Positions 1 through 7,047 of a stretch of DNA of 11,650 nucleotides are shown piece by piece (positions within the stretch are counted from its first letter, which is position 1; each line of letters starts with the position of its first letter). The stretch is from Clostridium sp. CAG:492 (lineage in GTDB: Bacteria > Bacillota > Clostridia > TANB77 > CAG-508). The notes beneath the pieces are model-generated. The model was not told the DNA's origin. It ran no database searches and saw only the letters and a list, made by a program, of their open reading frames with translations. The stretch lies in contig FR878297.1 in the NCBI GenBank assembly GCA_000434335.1, forward strand, positions 7,536 through 19,185, written 5' to 3'. The translations under genes were made by a program, and so were the position numbers.

Positions 1-5
1 CGCCA

Positions 6-34
6 TTGACTAATCATATAAACTGTTATAAAAT
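6..34 (+). promoter_or_regulatory. Candidate sigma-A promoter of the der-plsY-gpsA unit
   Basis: TTGACT at 6-11 (five of six matches to the -35 consensus) and TAAAAT at 29-34 (five of six to the -10 consensus) are separated by exactly 17 bases. They would place transcription start near 41, leaving a leader of about 20 bases before the der start codon. In a genome this AT-rich such matches also arise by chance. One frame stays open from position 3 to a TGA at 48-50, so the box pair could lie inside the tail of an upstream gene. Confidence 0.5.
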
Positions 35-63
35 ATTTAAAACAAAATGAAAGGAAAATAAAT

Positions 64-1389
64 ATGTCAAAACCAGTAGTAGCAATAGTTGGAAGACCTA
101 ATGTAGGTAAATCCACTTTTTTTAATTATATAGTTGGCAAAAGAATATCAATAGTAGAAGATACTCCAGGTGTAACAAGAGATAGAATATACGCAGATGC
201 TAATTGGCGTGGTATGGATTTTACTGTTATTGATACAGGAGGAATAGAGCCAGAATCAGAAGATTTAATAGTATCTCAAATGCGTAACCAGGCTGATATT
301 GCAATAAGCATGGCAGATGTTATTGTGTTTGTTACAGATATTAAAAGAGGAATTACAAATGCAGATAACGAAATTGCATTAATGTTAAGAAAGTCTAAAA
401 AGCCAATTGTTTTAGTTTGCAATAAAGCAGATAACTTTGGAAAAACATCAGACGATATATATGAATTTTATAATTTAGGTTTAGGTGATCCTCATCCAGT
501 ATCATCAATCAATGCTTTAGGAATTGGTGATGTTTTAGATGCAATTTATGAAGAACTACCAAAAAATGATAATGAGGAAGATGATAGTACAGTTATAAAA
601 GTTGCTTTAATAGGAAAACCAAATGTTGGAAAATCATCTTTAGTAAATAAAATATTAGGCGAAAACAGAGTTATAGTAAGCAATATAGCAGGAACAACTC
701 GTGATGCTATAGATTCTGAGTTCGAAAATTCTTATGGAAAATATGTATTCATAGATACAGCTGGAATTAGAAGAAAAAGCAAAGTAACAGAAAATTTAGA
801 GCGATATAGTGTTATGAGAACAAGTCTTGCAATTGAAAGATCAGATGTTTGTATTTTTATGATTGATGCAAATGAAGGTGTAACAGAGCAAGATGCTAAA
901 ATTGCTGGAGAAGCACATGAGGCAGGAAAAGGTATTATAATTGCTGTAAATAAATGGGATGAATATGAAAAAGATAACAATACAGTAGAAAAATATAAAA
1001 AGGAGATATACAATAAATTGTCATATTTATCATATGCACCAATAATTTTTATATCTGCAAAAACAGGACAAAGAGTAGAAAAATTATATGAACTTATAAA
1101 TACTGTAGCAAGTCAAAATGCAATGAGAGTATCAACATCTGTTTTAAATCAAGTATTAAATGAAGCAATAGCAATTGTTCAACCACCAACAGATAAAGGA
1201 AAGAGACTAAAAATATTTTATATGACACAAGCGTCAACAAAACCGCCAACATTTATTGTGTTTGTAAATGATAAACAATTATTCCATTTCTCATATGAAA
1301 GATATTTGGTAAATCAATTAAGAAAAGAATTTGTTTTAACAGGTACACCAATTAGAATAATTGTAAGAGAAAAAAGAGATAAAGATTAA
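64..1389 (+). CDS. der: Ribosome biogenesis GTPase Der (EngA)
   Basis: Double-GTPase protein that binds the 50S precursor and is needed for late large-subunit assembly; it acts in the cytoplasm. Two complete G domains are visible. The first has the P-loop GRPNVGKST at residues 10-18, DTGG at 57-60 and NKAD at 120-123. The second has GKPNVGKSS at 184-192, DTAG at 231-234 and NKWD at 296-299. They are joined by an acidic linker (about 165-175) and followed by the KH-like domain (about 350-441) that contacts rRNA in this family. The 441-residue length is normal. The ATG at 64 follows AAAGGA at 50-55 with 8 bases between, and the protein begins directly with the first beta strand. It is the first gene of a same-strand run with plsY 22 bases downstream, so co-transcription is likely. 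Identification is secure. Confidence 0.97.
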   Translation: MSKPVVAIVGRPNVGKSTFFNYIVGKRISIVEDTPGVTRDRIYADANWRGMDFTVIDTGGIEPESEDLIVSQMRNQADIAISMADVIVFVTDIKRGITNADNEIALMLRKSKKPIVLVCNKADNFGKTSDDIYEFYNLGLGDPHPVSSINALGIGDVLDAIYEELPKNDNEEDDSTVIKVALIGKPNVGKSSLVNKILGENRVIVSNIAGTTRDAIDSEFENSYGKYVFIDTAGIRRKSKVTENLERYSVMRTSLAIERSDVCIFMIDANEGVTEQDAKIAGEAHEAGKGIIIAVNKWDEYEKDNNTVEKYKKEIYNKLSYLSYAPIIFISAKTGQRVEKLYELINTVASQNAMRVSTSVLNQVLNEAIAIVQPPTDKGKRLKIFYMTQASTKPPTFIVFVNDKQLFHFSYERYLVNQLRKEFVLTGTPIRIIVREKRDKD

Positions 1390-1411
1390 ACAAAAGAAGG
1401 AGTGATTTTTT

Positions 1412-2050
1412 ATGGCAGTATATATTTTAGTAGCAATAATTGCATATGCAATAGGAAGTGTTAATTTTTCAATAATTTTTAGTAAGAAATTTGCAGGTTT
1501 TGATGTAAGGGAAAAAGGAAGCGGAAATGCCGGTACAACCAATATGCTTCGTAGTGCCGGAAAGGGATTAGCTGCTCTTACTTTAATATGCGATATTTTA
1601 AAAGGTGTAGTAGCAGTTTTAGTAGCTTTTTGGATAGGAAAGATAGCAACAAATGTTAAACCAGAAATATTAGTTCAACTAGCCGGATTTTTCGCAGTAG
1701 TAGGACATACATTCCCAGTATATTTTGGATTTAAAGGCGGAAAAGGTGTTGCAACATCACTTGGAATTTTATTATTAATAAATTGGCAAATTGGTTTAAT
1801 ATGCTTAGTATTTGCACTTTTAGTAATGGCATTAACAAGAATGGTTTCATTAGGTTCAATAATGGCAGCAGTTTTATTCCCAGTATTAACTATATTTATA
1901 ACTACAGGAGATAATAGCCATTATTTAGTAAATGAAGGTAATTATATAATATTTGGAATTGCGATGGCAGTTTTTGTAATATTTAATCATAGGTCAAACC
2001 TAAAAAGAATATATAAAGGTGAAGAGAATAAATTAAGCTTTAAAAAGTAA
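1412..2050 (+). CDS. plsY: Acyl phosphate:glycerol-3-phosphate acyltransferase PlsY
   Basis: Integral membrane enzyme that transfers an acyl group from acyl phosphate (made by PlsX) to the 1-position of glycerol-3-phosphate, giving lysophosphatidic acid, the first membrane-bound step of phospholipid synthesis. All three family motifs are present: GSGNAGTTNMLR at residues 36-47, GHTFPVYFGFKGGKGVA at 98-114, and HRSNLKRIYKGEEN at 193-206. A DxxKG element sits at 61-65. Hydrophobic segments at about 3-23, 53-76, 87-103, 119-143 and 148-190 fit the expected multi-pass topology. The 212-residue length is typical. The ATG at 1412 follows GAAGGAG (1396-1402), a strong ribosome site. It lies 22 bases after der and 37 bases before gpsA, whose product supplies its substrate, so the pairing is functional. 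Confidence 0.96.
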   Translation: MAVYILVAIIAYAIGSVNFSIIFSKKFAGFDVREKGSGNAGTTNMLRSAGKGLAALTLICDILKGVVAVLVAFWIGKIATNVKPEILVQLAGFFAVVGHTFPVYFGFKGGKGVATSLGILLLINWQIGLICLVFALLVMALTRMVSLGSIMAAVLFPVLTIFITTGDNSHYLVNEGNYIIFGIAMAVFVIFNHRSNLKRIYKGEENKLSFKK

Positions 2051-2087
2051 ATATAACTTAATATAACAAATGAAAGGAAGAATTAAC

Positions 2088-3080
2088 ATGAAGAATATAG
2101 CAATAATAGGAAGCGGAAGTTGGGGAGTAGCATTAGCTATGTACCTTGAAAGCATTGGAAATAAAGTAAAAATTTGGTCATTTGATAAATCAGAAGCAGA
2201 TTTAATAAATAATGATAGAAAATGTAAATTTTTACCAAACATAACAATTCCAGATGGGATATCTTGTTCATTAAGTTATGAAGAAGTTATAAAAAATTCA
2301 GATTTAATATTACATGTAACTCCATCAAAATTTACAAGAGATATTGTAAAACAATATAAGCAATTTGTAGATGTAGAAAAACAACCAATAATAGTATGTT
2401 CAAAAGGATTAGAGCAATCAACATTATCAATATTGACAGATGTAATAAAAGAAGAAATACCAGGAGTAAAAGTTGGAGCTTTATCAGGACCAAGCCACGC
2501 AGAAGAAGTTTCAATAGGAATACCAACAGTATTAGTAAGTGCATCTGAGGATGAAGAAGTTAGAAATTATGTTCAAGATATATTTATGAGCAAAAATATG
2601 AGAGTATATACATCAGATGATGTTATAGGAGTCGAATATGGTTCAGCACTAAAAAATATAATAGCATTTTGTGCAGGAATTTCAGTAGAGCTAAATTTTG
2701 GAGATAACACATTTGCAGCACTATTAACAAGAGGTCTAGCTGAAATTGCAAGACTTGGAGTAAAAGCAGGAGCAAAAAAAGAAACATTCTATGGATTAAC
2801 TGGCTTAGGTGATTTAATAGTAACATGTAGCAGTGAACATAGCAGAAACAGAAAAGCAGGAAGATTAATAGGAAGAGGATTATCACTAGATGAAGTAAAA
2901 AAAGAAGTAGGAATGGTAATAGAAAGTGTAGACAATATACAATCTGCTTATGAATTAAAGAAAAAATACAATGTAGAAATGCCTATAGTAGAAGAAGTAT
3001 ATAATGTACTATTTAACAACGAAAATCCAAAAGAAGCAGTATACAGATTAATGCAAAGAGATAAAAAAGCAGAAAACTAA
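2088..3080 (+). CDS. gpsA: NAD(P)+-dependent glycerol-3-phosphate dehydrogenase GpsA
   Basis: Soluble enzyme that reduces dihydroxyacetone phosphate to sn-glycerol-3-phosphate, the backbone of phospholipids and the substrate of the neighbouring PlsY. The N-terminal Rossmann fold opens with GSGSWG at residues 8-13. GPSHAEEV is at 134-141. The conserved lysine K189 lies in EYGSALKN (183-190), followed by GLTGLGD at 236-242 and the substrate-binding R253-N254-R255. I chose the ATG at 2088, giving 330 residues, because AAAGGA at 2073-2078 stands 9 bases before it and the product then begins MKNIAIIG as the family does. The in-frame ATG at 2070 would add six residues, but that start overlaps the ribosome site and has none of its own. 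The gene ends 4 bases before a hairpin terminator and is the last of the der-plsY-gpsA unit. Confidence 0.97.
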   Translation: MKNIAIIGSGSWGVALAMYLESIGNKVKIWSFDKSEADLINNDRKCKFLPNITIPDGISCSLSYEEVIKNSDLILHVTPSKFTRDIVKQYKQFVDVEKQPIIVCSKGLEQSTLSILTDVIKEEIPGVKVGALSGPSHAEEVSIGIPTVLVSASEDEEVRNYVQDIFMSKNMRVYTSDDVIGVEYGSALKNIIAFCAGISVELNFGDNTFAALLTRGLAEIARLGVKAGAKKETFYGLTGLGDLIVTCSSEHSRNRKAGRLIGRGLSLDEVKKEVGMVIESVDNIQSAYELKKKYNVEMPIVEEVYNVLFNNENPKEAVYRLMQRDKKAEN

Positions 3081-3084
3081 AAAT

Positions 3085-3117
3085 AAAAAAATCTTATTGT
3101 AAAATAAGATTTTTTTT
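3085..3117. terminator. Bidirectional intrinsic terminator between gpsA and the GH57 gene
   Basis: A perfect 14-bp stem (3085-3098 with 3103-3116) encloses a four-base GTAA loop. The core ATCTTATT/AATAAGAT is flanked by an A-run on the left and a T-run on the right (8 T at 3110-3117). The element therefore reads as hairpin plus U-tract on both strands. It lies just after the gpsA stop on the plus strand and three bases beyond the GH57 stop on the minus strand, so one element probably ends both convergent transcripts. Confidence 0.85.
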
Positions 3118-3119
3118 AT

Positions 3120-4712
3120 TTAATAATAAATATTATAATCAATATCAGGGAATATACAATCATATTCCTCTAAATATTCAACAAAATTTTCATCAATTTT
3201 ATTATCTTTAATTTGATTATACAATTTTGTAAATCTACCAATATGGTCTTTAATTCTTTTTTTGGCATAATCAACCATAGTTCCATTTGTTATAATAAAT
3301 AACCAATCACTACTTTGTGCCAATAATAATTCACGTGCACATTGATTAAGAGCTCTTTTTTGCAATTCATCATTTGTATGAGGAAATAAGTGAGCAAGTT
3401 CAACCATTCGGTCACCAGCTTTATGCAAATGTCTATGTACATAATCATTAGTAGGGTTAAGCCATACTTCACTATAACCATTAGCACCCCAACTTGATCT
3501 ACAAGGTGTTGCAACTTGCATTTTAGGATATTTATCAATATATTCACCAGGTGTTATTAATTTAAAATTACAATTATCATAATAAATCTTTTTAAATAAA
3601 ATATATAACCAATATGGACCTTCATACCACCAATGACCATAAAGTTCAGCATCATAAGGACATAAAACTATAGGTGGATTTTCTGTATATTTGCTTAATT
3701 CACCAATTTGTTTTACACGACTATCTAAAAAGTGACCTGCTTGTTTTTCTGCAGAATCATGAGCCCATTGAACATTATAATAATCTTTATTTTCTGTTTT
3801 TCCAGTAATACGATGGTATTTTATTCCTGTATTTACACGAACACCATTTGAGGCAATATATGGTTTTATATATTCATAATCAGCATCATAACCAATATCT
3901 CTATAAAATTCTCTATAATTAAAATCTCCTGGATATCCATTAATAGAGCTCCATACTTGTCTAGAAGATTCTATATCACGTCCAAAAGCAACAACACCTT
4001 CTGGTGAAACTATTGGAGCAAATGTTCCATATAGTGGAGCTGGATTAGAATATAAAATTCCATGAGATTCTGTTATTATATATTCAATTCCAAATTCTTT
4101 TAAATATTTATCAGCTTCAGGAACATATCCACATTCTGGAAGCCAAATACCTCTAGGTTTTCTTCCAAGATATTTTTCGTATGTTTGAACTCCAACTGCA
4201 ATTTGTGCTTTTACTGTTTGCTCTGTTGTGTATAATATAGGGAAATAACCATGTGTAGCACCACAAGTTATAATTTCCAATACACCAATATCTTGAAAGT
4301 GTTTAAACCCTTGAATTAAATTACAGTTATATTTTTCTTTGAAAAAGTATAAATCATGTGAATATCTATCATAATAATAATGAGCCAATGAATTAACTCT
4401 TTCATCATAAGTTGTTCTCTTTATTTCTTTAGATGCAAGTTCTATATGACTTTTTAAGTATTTTATATAGCGTTCTTGAAGCAATTTGTTATCTAACATA
4501 TTTAAAAGTGGAGGAGTAAGTGACATTGTAATTCTAAAATCAACATGCTCTTCAACTAGTTTTTCAAAATTCATAAGTAAGGGAATATATGTTTCAGATA
4601 TTGCTTCAAATAGCCATTGCTCTTCCAAATAATCTTCACTTTCTGGATGATGAACAAATGGCAGATGTGCATGTAATACAAAACTTACATATCCTTGTAT
4701 ATTTTTTTCCAT
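3120..4712 (-). CDS. GH57-family 1,4-alpha-glucan branching enzyme
   Basis: Probable cytoplasmic enzyme that cuts an alpha-1,4-glucan chain and rejoins it through an alpha-1,6 bond, making branched glycogen-like polymer. Residues 1-430 carry the GH57 barrel. HAHLPFV (14-20) is the N-terminal histidine motif, WLPECGY (190-196) carries the likely nucleophile E193, and YDAELYGHWW (353-362) carries the likely acid/base D354. These match the Glu/Asp pair of characterised GH57 branching enzymes. SSWGANGYSEVW (406-417) supplies aromatic residues of the acceptor site. The C-terminal helical part (about 434-505, with QSSDWLF at 466-472) fits the DUF1957 domain, which separates branching enzymes from other GH57 amylases. 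The 530-residue length is usual. The ATG at 4712 has GGAG (complement of 4721-4724) 8 bases upstream. The gene lies 17 bases after the DUF4912 gene, so the two are co-transcribed. No signal peptide is seen. A different GH57 transglycosylase activity is possible but less likely. Confidence 0.9.
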   Translation of the reverse strand: MEKNIQGYVSFVLHAHLPFVHHPESEDYLEEQWLFEAISETYIPLLMNFEKLVEEHVDFRITMSLTPPLLNMLDNKLLQERYIKYLKSHIELASKEIKRTTYDERVNSLAHYYYDRYSHDLYFFKEKYNCNLIQGFKHFQDIGVLEIITCGATHGYFPILYTTEQTVKAQIAVGVQTYEKYLGRKPRGIWLPECGYVPEADKYLKEFGIEYIITESHGILYSNPAPLYGTFAPIVSPEGVVAFGRDIESSRQVWSSINGYPGDFNYREFYRDIGYDADYEYIKPYIASNGVRVNTGIKYHRITGKTENKDYYNVQWAHDSAEKQAGHFLDSRVKQIGELSKYTENPPIVLCPYDAELYGHWWYEGPYWLYILFKKIYYDNCNFKLITPGEYIDKYPKMQVATPCRSSWGANGYSEVWLNPTNDYVHRHLHKAGDRMVELAHLFPHTNDELQKRALNQCARELLLAQSSDWLFIITNGTMVDYAKKRIKDHIGRFTKLYNQIKDNKIDENFVEYLEEYDCIFPDIDYNIYY

Positions 4713-4729
4713 TATAAATTCTCCATTAA

Positions 4730-5482
4730 TTAAATTTTAAATCCAGAAGATGGGTTTTGTTCAAATTCATCTTCACCATAAAATTCAAAAATATTGTAAA
4801 TATTTTGTATAGCATTTAAATTTGAAACTTTTCGTTCTTCTAATTCATTAGTTTTTATATTTTTAAAATAAACTGGTTTATTTAAAGTATCTTTTAAAAC
4901 GTGGTCATTAGGTGATTCTATTGTATTTGATGATGCTATATGTAGTAAATTATCGTTTGTATCAATACTAATATCATTACAATTTGTTATTTTTTTTCTA
5001 CCAAGCTCTATATTAAATATACAATCACTAGTTGGAGTATGTAGATACCAGCTATTTGTAAAATCATCAATTTCAATTTCAAAAGAATAGTTTAAAGTTT
5101 GATTATGTACTAATAAAATTGGCTTTGTTTCATAAAAAAATCTATCACCATATTTTTGCTCCATTGCATTTCTATCTGCATCTGATATATCCCAATATAT
5201 AAATATTGAATGAGGTGTTTGAGCTAAAATTTTTATTACAGTTTGATTATATCTATAAGGTAAATCATAATACTCAACAATTTTAGAATGTTCATTATTA
5301 TTTACGATAGATTCAAGCTCTTTTTTCATTTCTTCAGATGATAAAGTGATGCATTTTGCAATTTTTTTCACATTTTTATTTTGTTTTTCTGTACTTGACA
5401 TAGATTTTCTTTTTTTAGAAGTAAATCTTGAAAATAAAGATGTGCTTTTTTTACTTTTTTTCTCATTAGTTTTTTCTAACAT
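4730..5482 (-). CDS. DUF4912 domain protein, partner of the GH57 branching enzyme
   Basis: A 250-residue soluble protein of unknown function. Residues 1-45 are very rich in Lys and Ser with few hydrophobics, so they are probably disordered and basic; this is not a signal peptide. The DUF4912 core begins at 72 with DLPYRYNQT. It continues through a predicted strand ending FIYWDIS (94-100), then SWYLHTP (144-150) and the family-like SSNTIESPND (184-193). The C-terminal 45 residues are acidic (EFYGEDEFEQ at 232-241). I see no catalytic motif. From memory, DUF4912 genes often stand next to alpha-glucan enzymes, and here the gene is first in a two-gene unit with the GH57 enzyme. A carbohydrate-binding or scaffolding role is my inference only. 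The start at 5482 is fixed by AAGGAGG (complement of 5488-5494), the strongest ribosome site in the window. Confidence 0.82.
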   Translation of the reverse strand: MLEKTNEKKSKKSTSLFSRFTSKKRKSMSSTEKQNKNVKKIAKCITLSSEEMKKELESIVNNNEHSKIVEYYDLPYRYNQTVIKILAQTPHSIFIYWDISDADRNAMEQKYGDRFFYETKPILLVHNQTLNYSFEIEIDDFTNSWYLHTPTSDCIFNIELGRKKITNCNDISIDTNDNLLHIASSNTIESPNDHVLKDTLNKPVYFKNIKTNELEERKVSNLNAIQNIYNIFEFYGEDEFEQNPSSGFKI

Positions 5483-5529
5483 TGTTTCCTCCTTAGATTA
5501 AAATTATGCTAATGATATACTATATCAAA

Positions 5530-5558
5530 ATTATAATAAATTCAATAGAATTTGTAAC
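5530..5558 (-). promoter_or_regulatory. Candidate promoter of the DUF4912-GH57 unit
   Basis: Read on the minus strand, GTTACA (complement of 5553-5558, four of six matches to -35) and a perfect TATAAT (complement of 5530-5535) are 17 bases apart. Transcription would start near 5523, about 40 bases before the DUF4912 start codon. Other AT-rich hexamers nearby could serve instead, so the assignment is tentative. Confidence 0.4.
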
Positions 5559-5584
5559 AAAATTAAAAAAAAAGTAAAAATTTA

Positions 5585-5613
5585 TTTACAATTAAATCAA
5601 AGTTGTATAAAAT
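5585..5613 (+). promoter_or_regulatory. Candidate promoter of the GT4-ylbF unit
   Basis: TTTACA at 5585-5590 and TAAAAT at 5608-5613 each match consensus at five of six positions, with a 17-base spacer. An A-rich stretch with nine consecutive A (5565-5573) lies just upstream, where an UP element would sit. The predicted start near 5620 leaves a leader of about 70 bases. The -35 boxes of this promoter and the divergent one are only about 26 bases apart. Confidence 0.5.
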
Positions 5614-5688
5614 GTAAAAGAAAGAAAAAAATAATCAGAATTTGAAAGATTATTTTATACAGAAGATTAGAAAGGAGCCTGAAGTGAT

Positions 5689-6990
5689 ATGAAAATTTTA
5701 ATGTTAACATGGGAATATCCGCCAAGAATTGTAGGAGGAATAGCTCGTGTAGTGCATGATTTATCACATCGATTAATAAAAGATGGGCATGAAGTTACAG
5801 TTGTAACATACAAAGATGCAAATATACCGAATTTGACAGATTTTGAAAATGACAAAGGAGTAAAAGTATATAGAGTAGATAATTATATGATTACACCAAA
5901 TAATTTTACAGATTGGATTATGCAATTGAATTTTAATTTAATTTCAAAAGCAACAGAAATAATAAACAATGAAGGTAAATTTGATGTAATACATGCACAT
6001 GATTGGCTTGTAACATATGCAGCAAAAACATTAAAACAATCTTTTAATATACCATTAGTAGCAACAATTCATGCAACAGAAGCAGGTAGAAATAGCGGAA
6101 TTCATGATGATGTTCAAAGATATATAAATGATACAGAATGGCTATTAACATATGAATCTACAGATGTAATTGTTAATAGTAATTATATGAAATGCGAATT
6201 ACAAAGGCTATTCGGATTACCTTTTGATAAAATAAATGTAATACCAAATGGAATTAATTTAAATAATTTTACTGGAATAGATAGAGATTATGATTTTAGA
6301 AGACAATATGCTATGGATAATGAAAAAATAATTTTATATCTTGGAAGACTAGTATATGAAAAAGGTGTACAAAATTTAATTGCTGCAATGCCTAAAATAT
6401 TAAATAGTTATCACGATGCTAAACTTGTTATAGCTGGAAAAGGCGGAATGATAGATGAATTAAGAGCAGAGGCCCATAATCTAGGTATAGATAATAAAGT
6501 ATATTTTACAGGATACCTTGATTCTAAAGCAGTACAAAAAATGTATAAGTGTGCAGATGTTGCAGTATTTCCAAGCACATATGAACCTTTTGGAATTGTA
6601 GCACTTGAGTCTATGCTTTCAGGAACACCAACTGTTGTATCTGATGTTGGAGGTTTAAACGAAATAATTGAACACGGTGTTGATGGAATGAAAAGTTATG
6701 CAGGTAATCCAAACTCAATTGCTGATTCAGTATTAGCATTACTATTTGATCCACAATTATGTGCAAATATTTCAAAAAATGCTAAAGCAAAAGTAAAAGC
6801 GCAATTTAATTGGAATAAAATAGCACAAGATACACATTATGTTTATGAAAGAGCAATATGTCAAACAGAAGCAGAAAAACAACTAAAACAAATGGAACAA
6901 GAAAGACAAAATAAAGCAGTAAAAGCTCAAAACTCAGAAAAAGAAATAACAAAATTACTAAGTTTCAAAAAGAAACATGCATATGCATAA
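5689..6990 (+). CDS. GT4-family glycosyltransferase, probable glycogen/alpha-glucan synthase
   Basis: GT-B fold retaining glycosyltransferase, probably using a nucleotide sugar (ADP- or UDP-glucose) to extend an alpha-1,4-glucan in the cytoplasm. The N-terminal domain opens MKILMLTWEYPPRIVGGIAR, with the glycine loop at 16-17 and HAHDW at 102-106. The C-terminal donor domain has PNGI at 186-189, LGRLVYEKG at 218-226 (R220 and K225 as phosphate contacts) and the EX7E motif E299/E307 in YEPFGIVALES. The opening resembles single-chain GT4 glycogen synthases and maltose-1-phosphate synthases rather than bacterial GT5 GlgA. A highly charged tail (about 392-433) extends past the fold. AAAGGAG (5671-5677) precedes the ATG by 11 bases. 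Divergence from a GH57 branching enzyme supports the alpha-glucan role. The GT4 assignment is sure; the exact donor and product are inferred, and GT4 enzymes of glycolipid synthesis cannot be excluded. Confidence 0.87.
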   Translation: MKILMLTWEYPPRIVGGIARVVHDLSHRLIKDGHEVTVVTYKDANIPNLTDFENDKGVKVYRVDNYMITPNNFTDWIMQLNFNLISKATEIINNEGKFDVIHAHDWLVTYAAKTLKQSFNIPLVATIHATEAGRNSGIHDDVQRYINDTEWLLTYESTDVIVNSNYMKCELQRLFGLPFDKINVIPNGINLNNFTGIDRDYDFRRQYAMDNEKIILYLGRLVYEKGVQNLIAAMPKILNSYHDAKLVIAGKGGMIDELRAEAHNLGIDNKVYFTGYLDSKAVQKMYKCADVAVFPSTYEPFGIVALESMLSGTPTVVSDVGGLNEIIEHGVDGMKSYAGNPNSIADSVLALLFDPQLCANISKNAKAKVKAQFNWNKIAQDTHYVYERAICQTEAEKQLKQMEQERQNKAVKAQNSEKEITKLLSFKKKHAYA

Positions 6991-7047
6991 TAAAATAAAT
7001 TCTGTTAAATAAATCACTATCGAATACAAGAGAGGACTGAATTATTT

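Noticed and set aside
1..63. Possible tail of an upstream gene (frame open from 3 to the TGA at 48-50).
   Set aside because: Only 15 codons with no recognisable motif; too short to support a gene call.
2070..2087. Upstream in-frame ATG for gpsA adding six residues.
   Set aside because: The ribosome site AAAGGA lies inside this extension and fits the ATG at 2088; the family begins at the Rossmann strand.
2332..2886. Leucine-rich open frames on the minus strand within gpsA that look like membrane proteins.
   Set aside because: They are antisense shadows of an AT-rich gene, with no ribosome sites and low-complexity Leu/Ile composition; gpsA itself is fully supported.
6977..6988. Perfect 12-bp palindrome ATGCATATGCAT at the end of the GT4 gene.
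   Set aside because: It is produced by the codons for His-Ala-Tyr-Ala at the C-terminus; there is no U-tract or second copy to suggest a terminator or operator.
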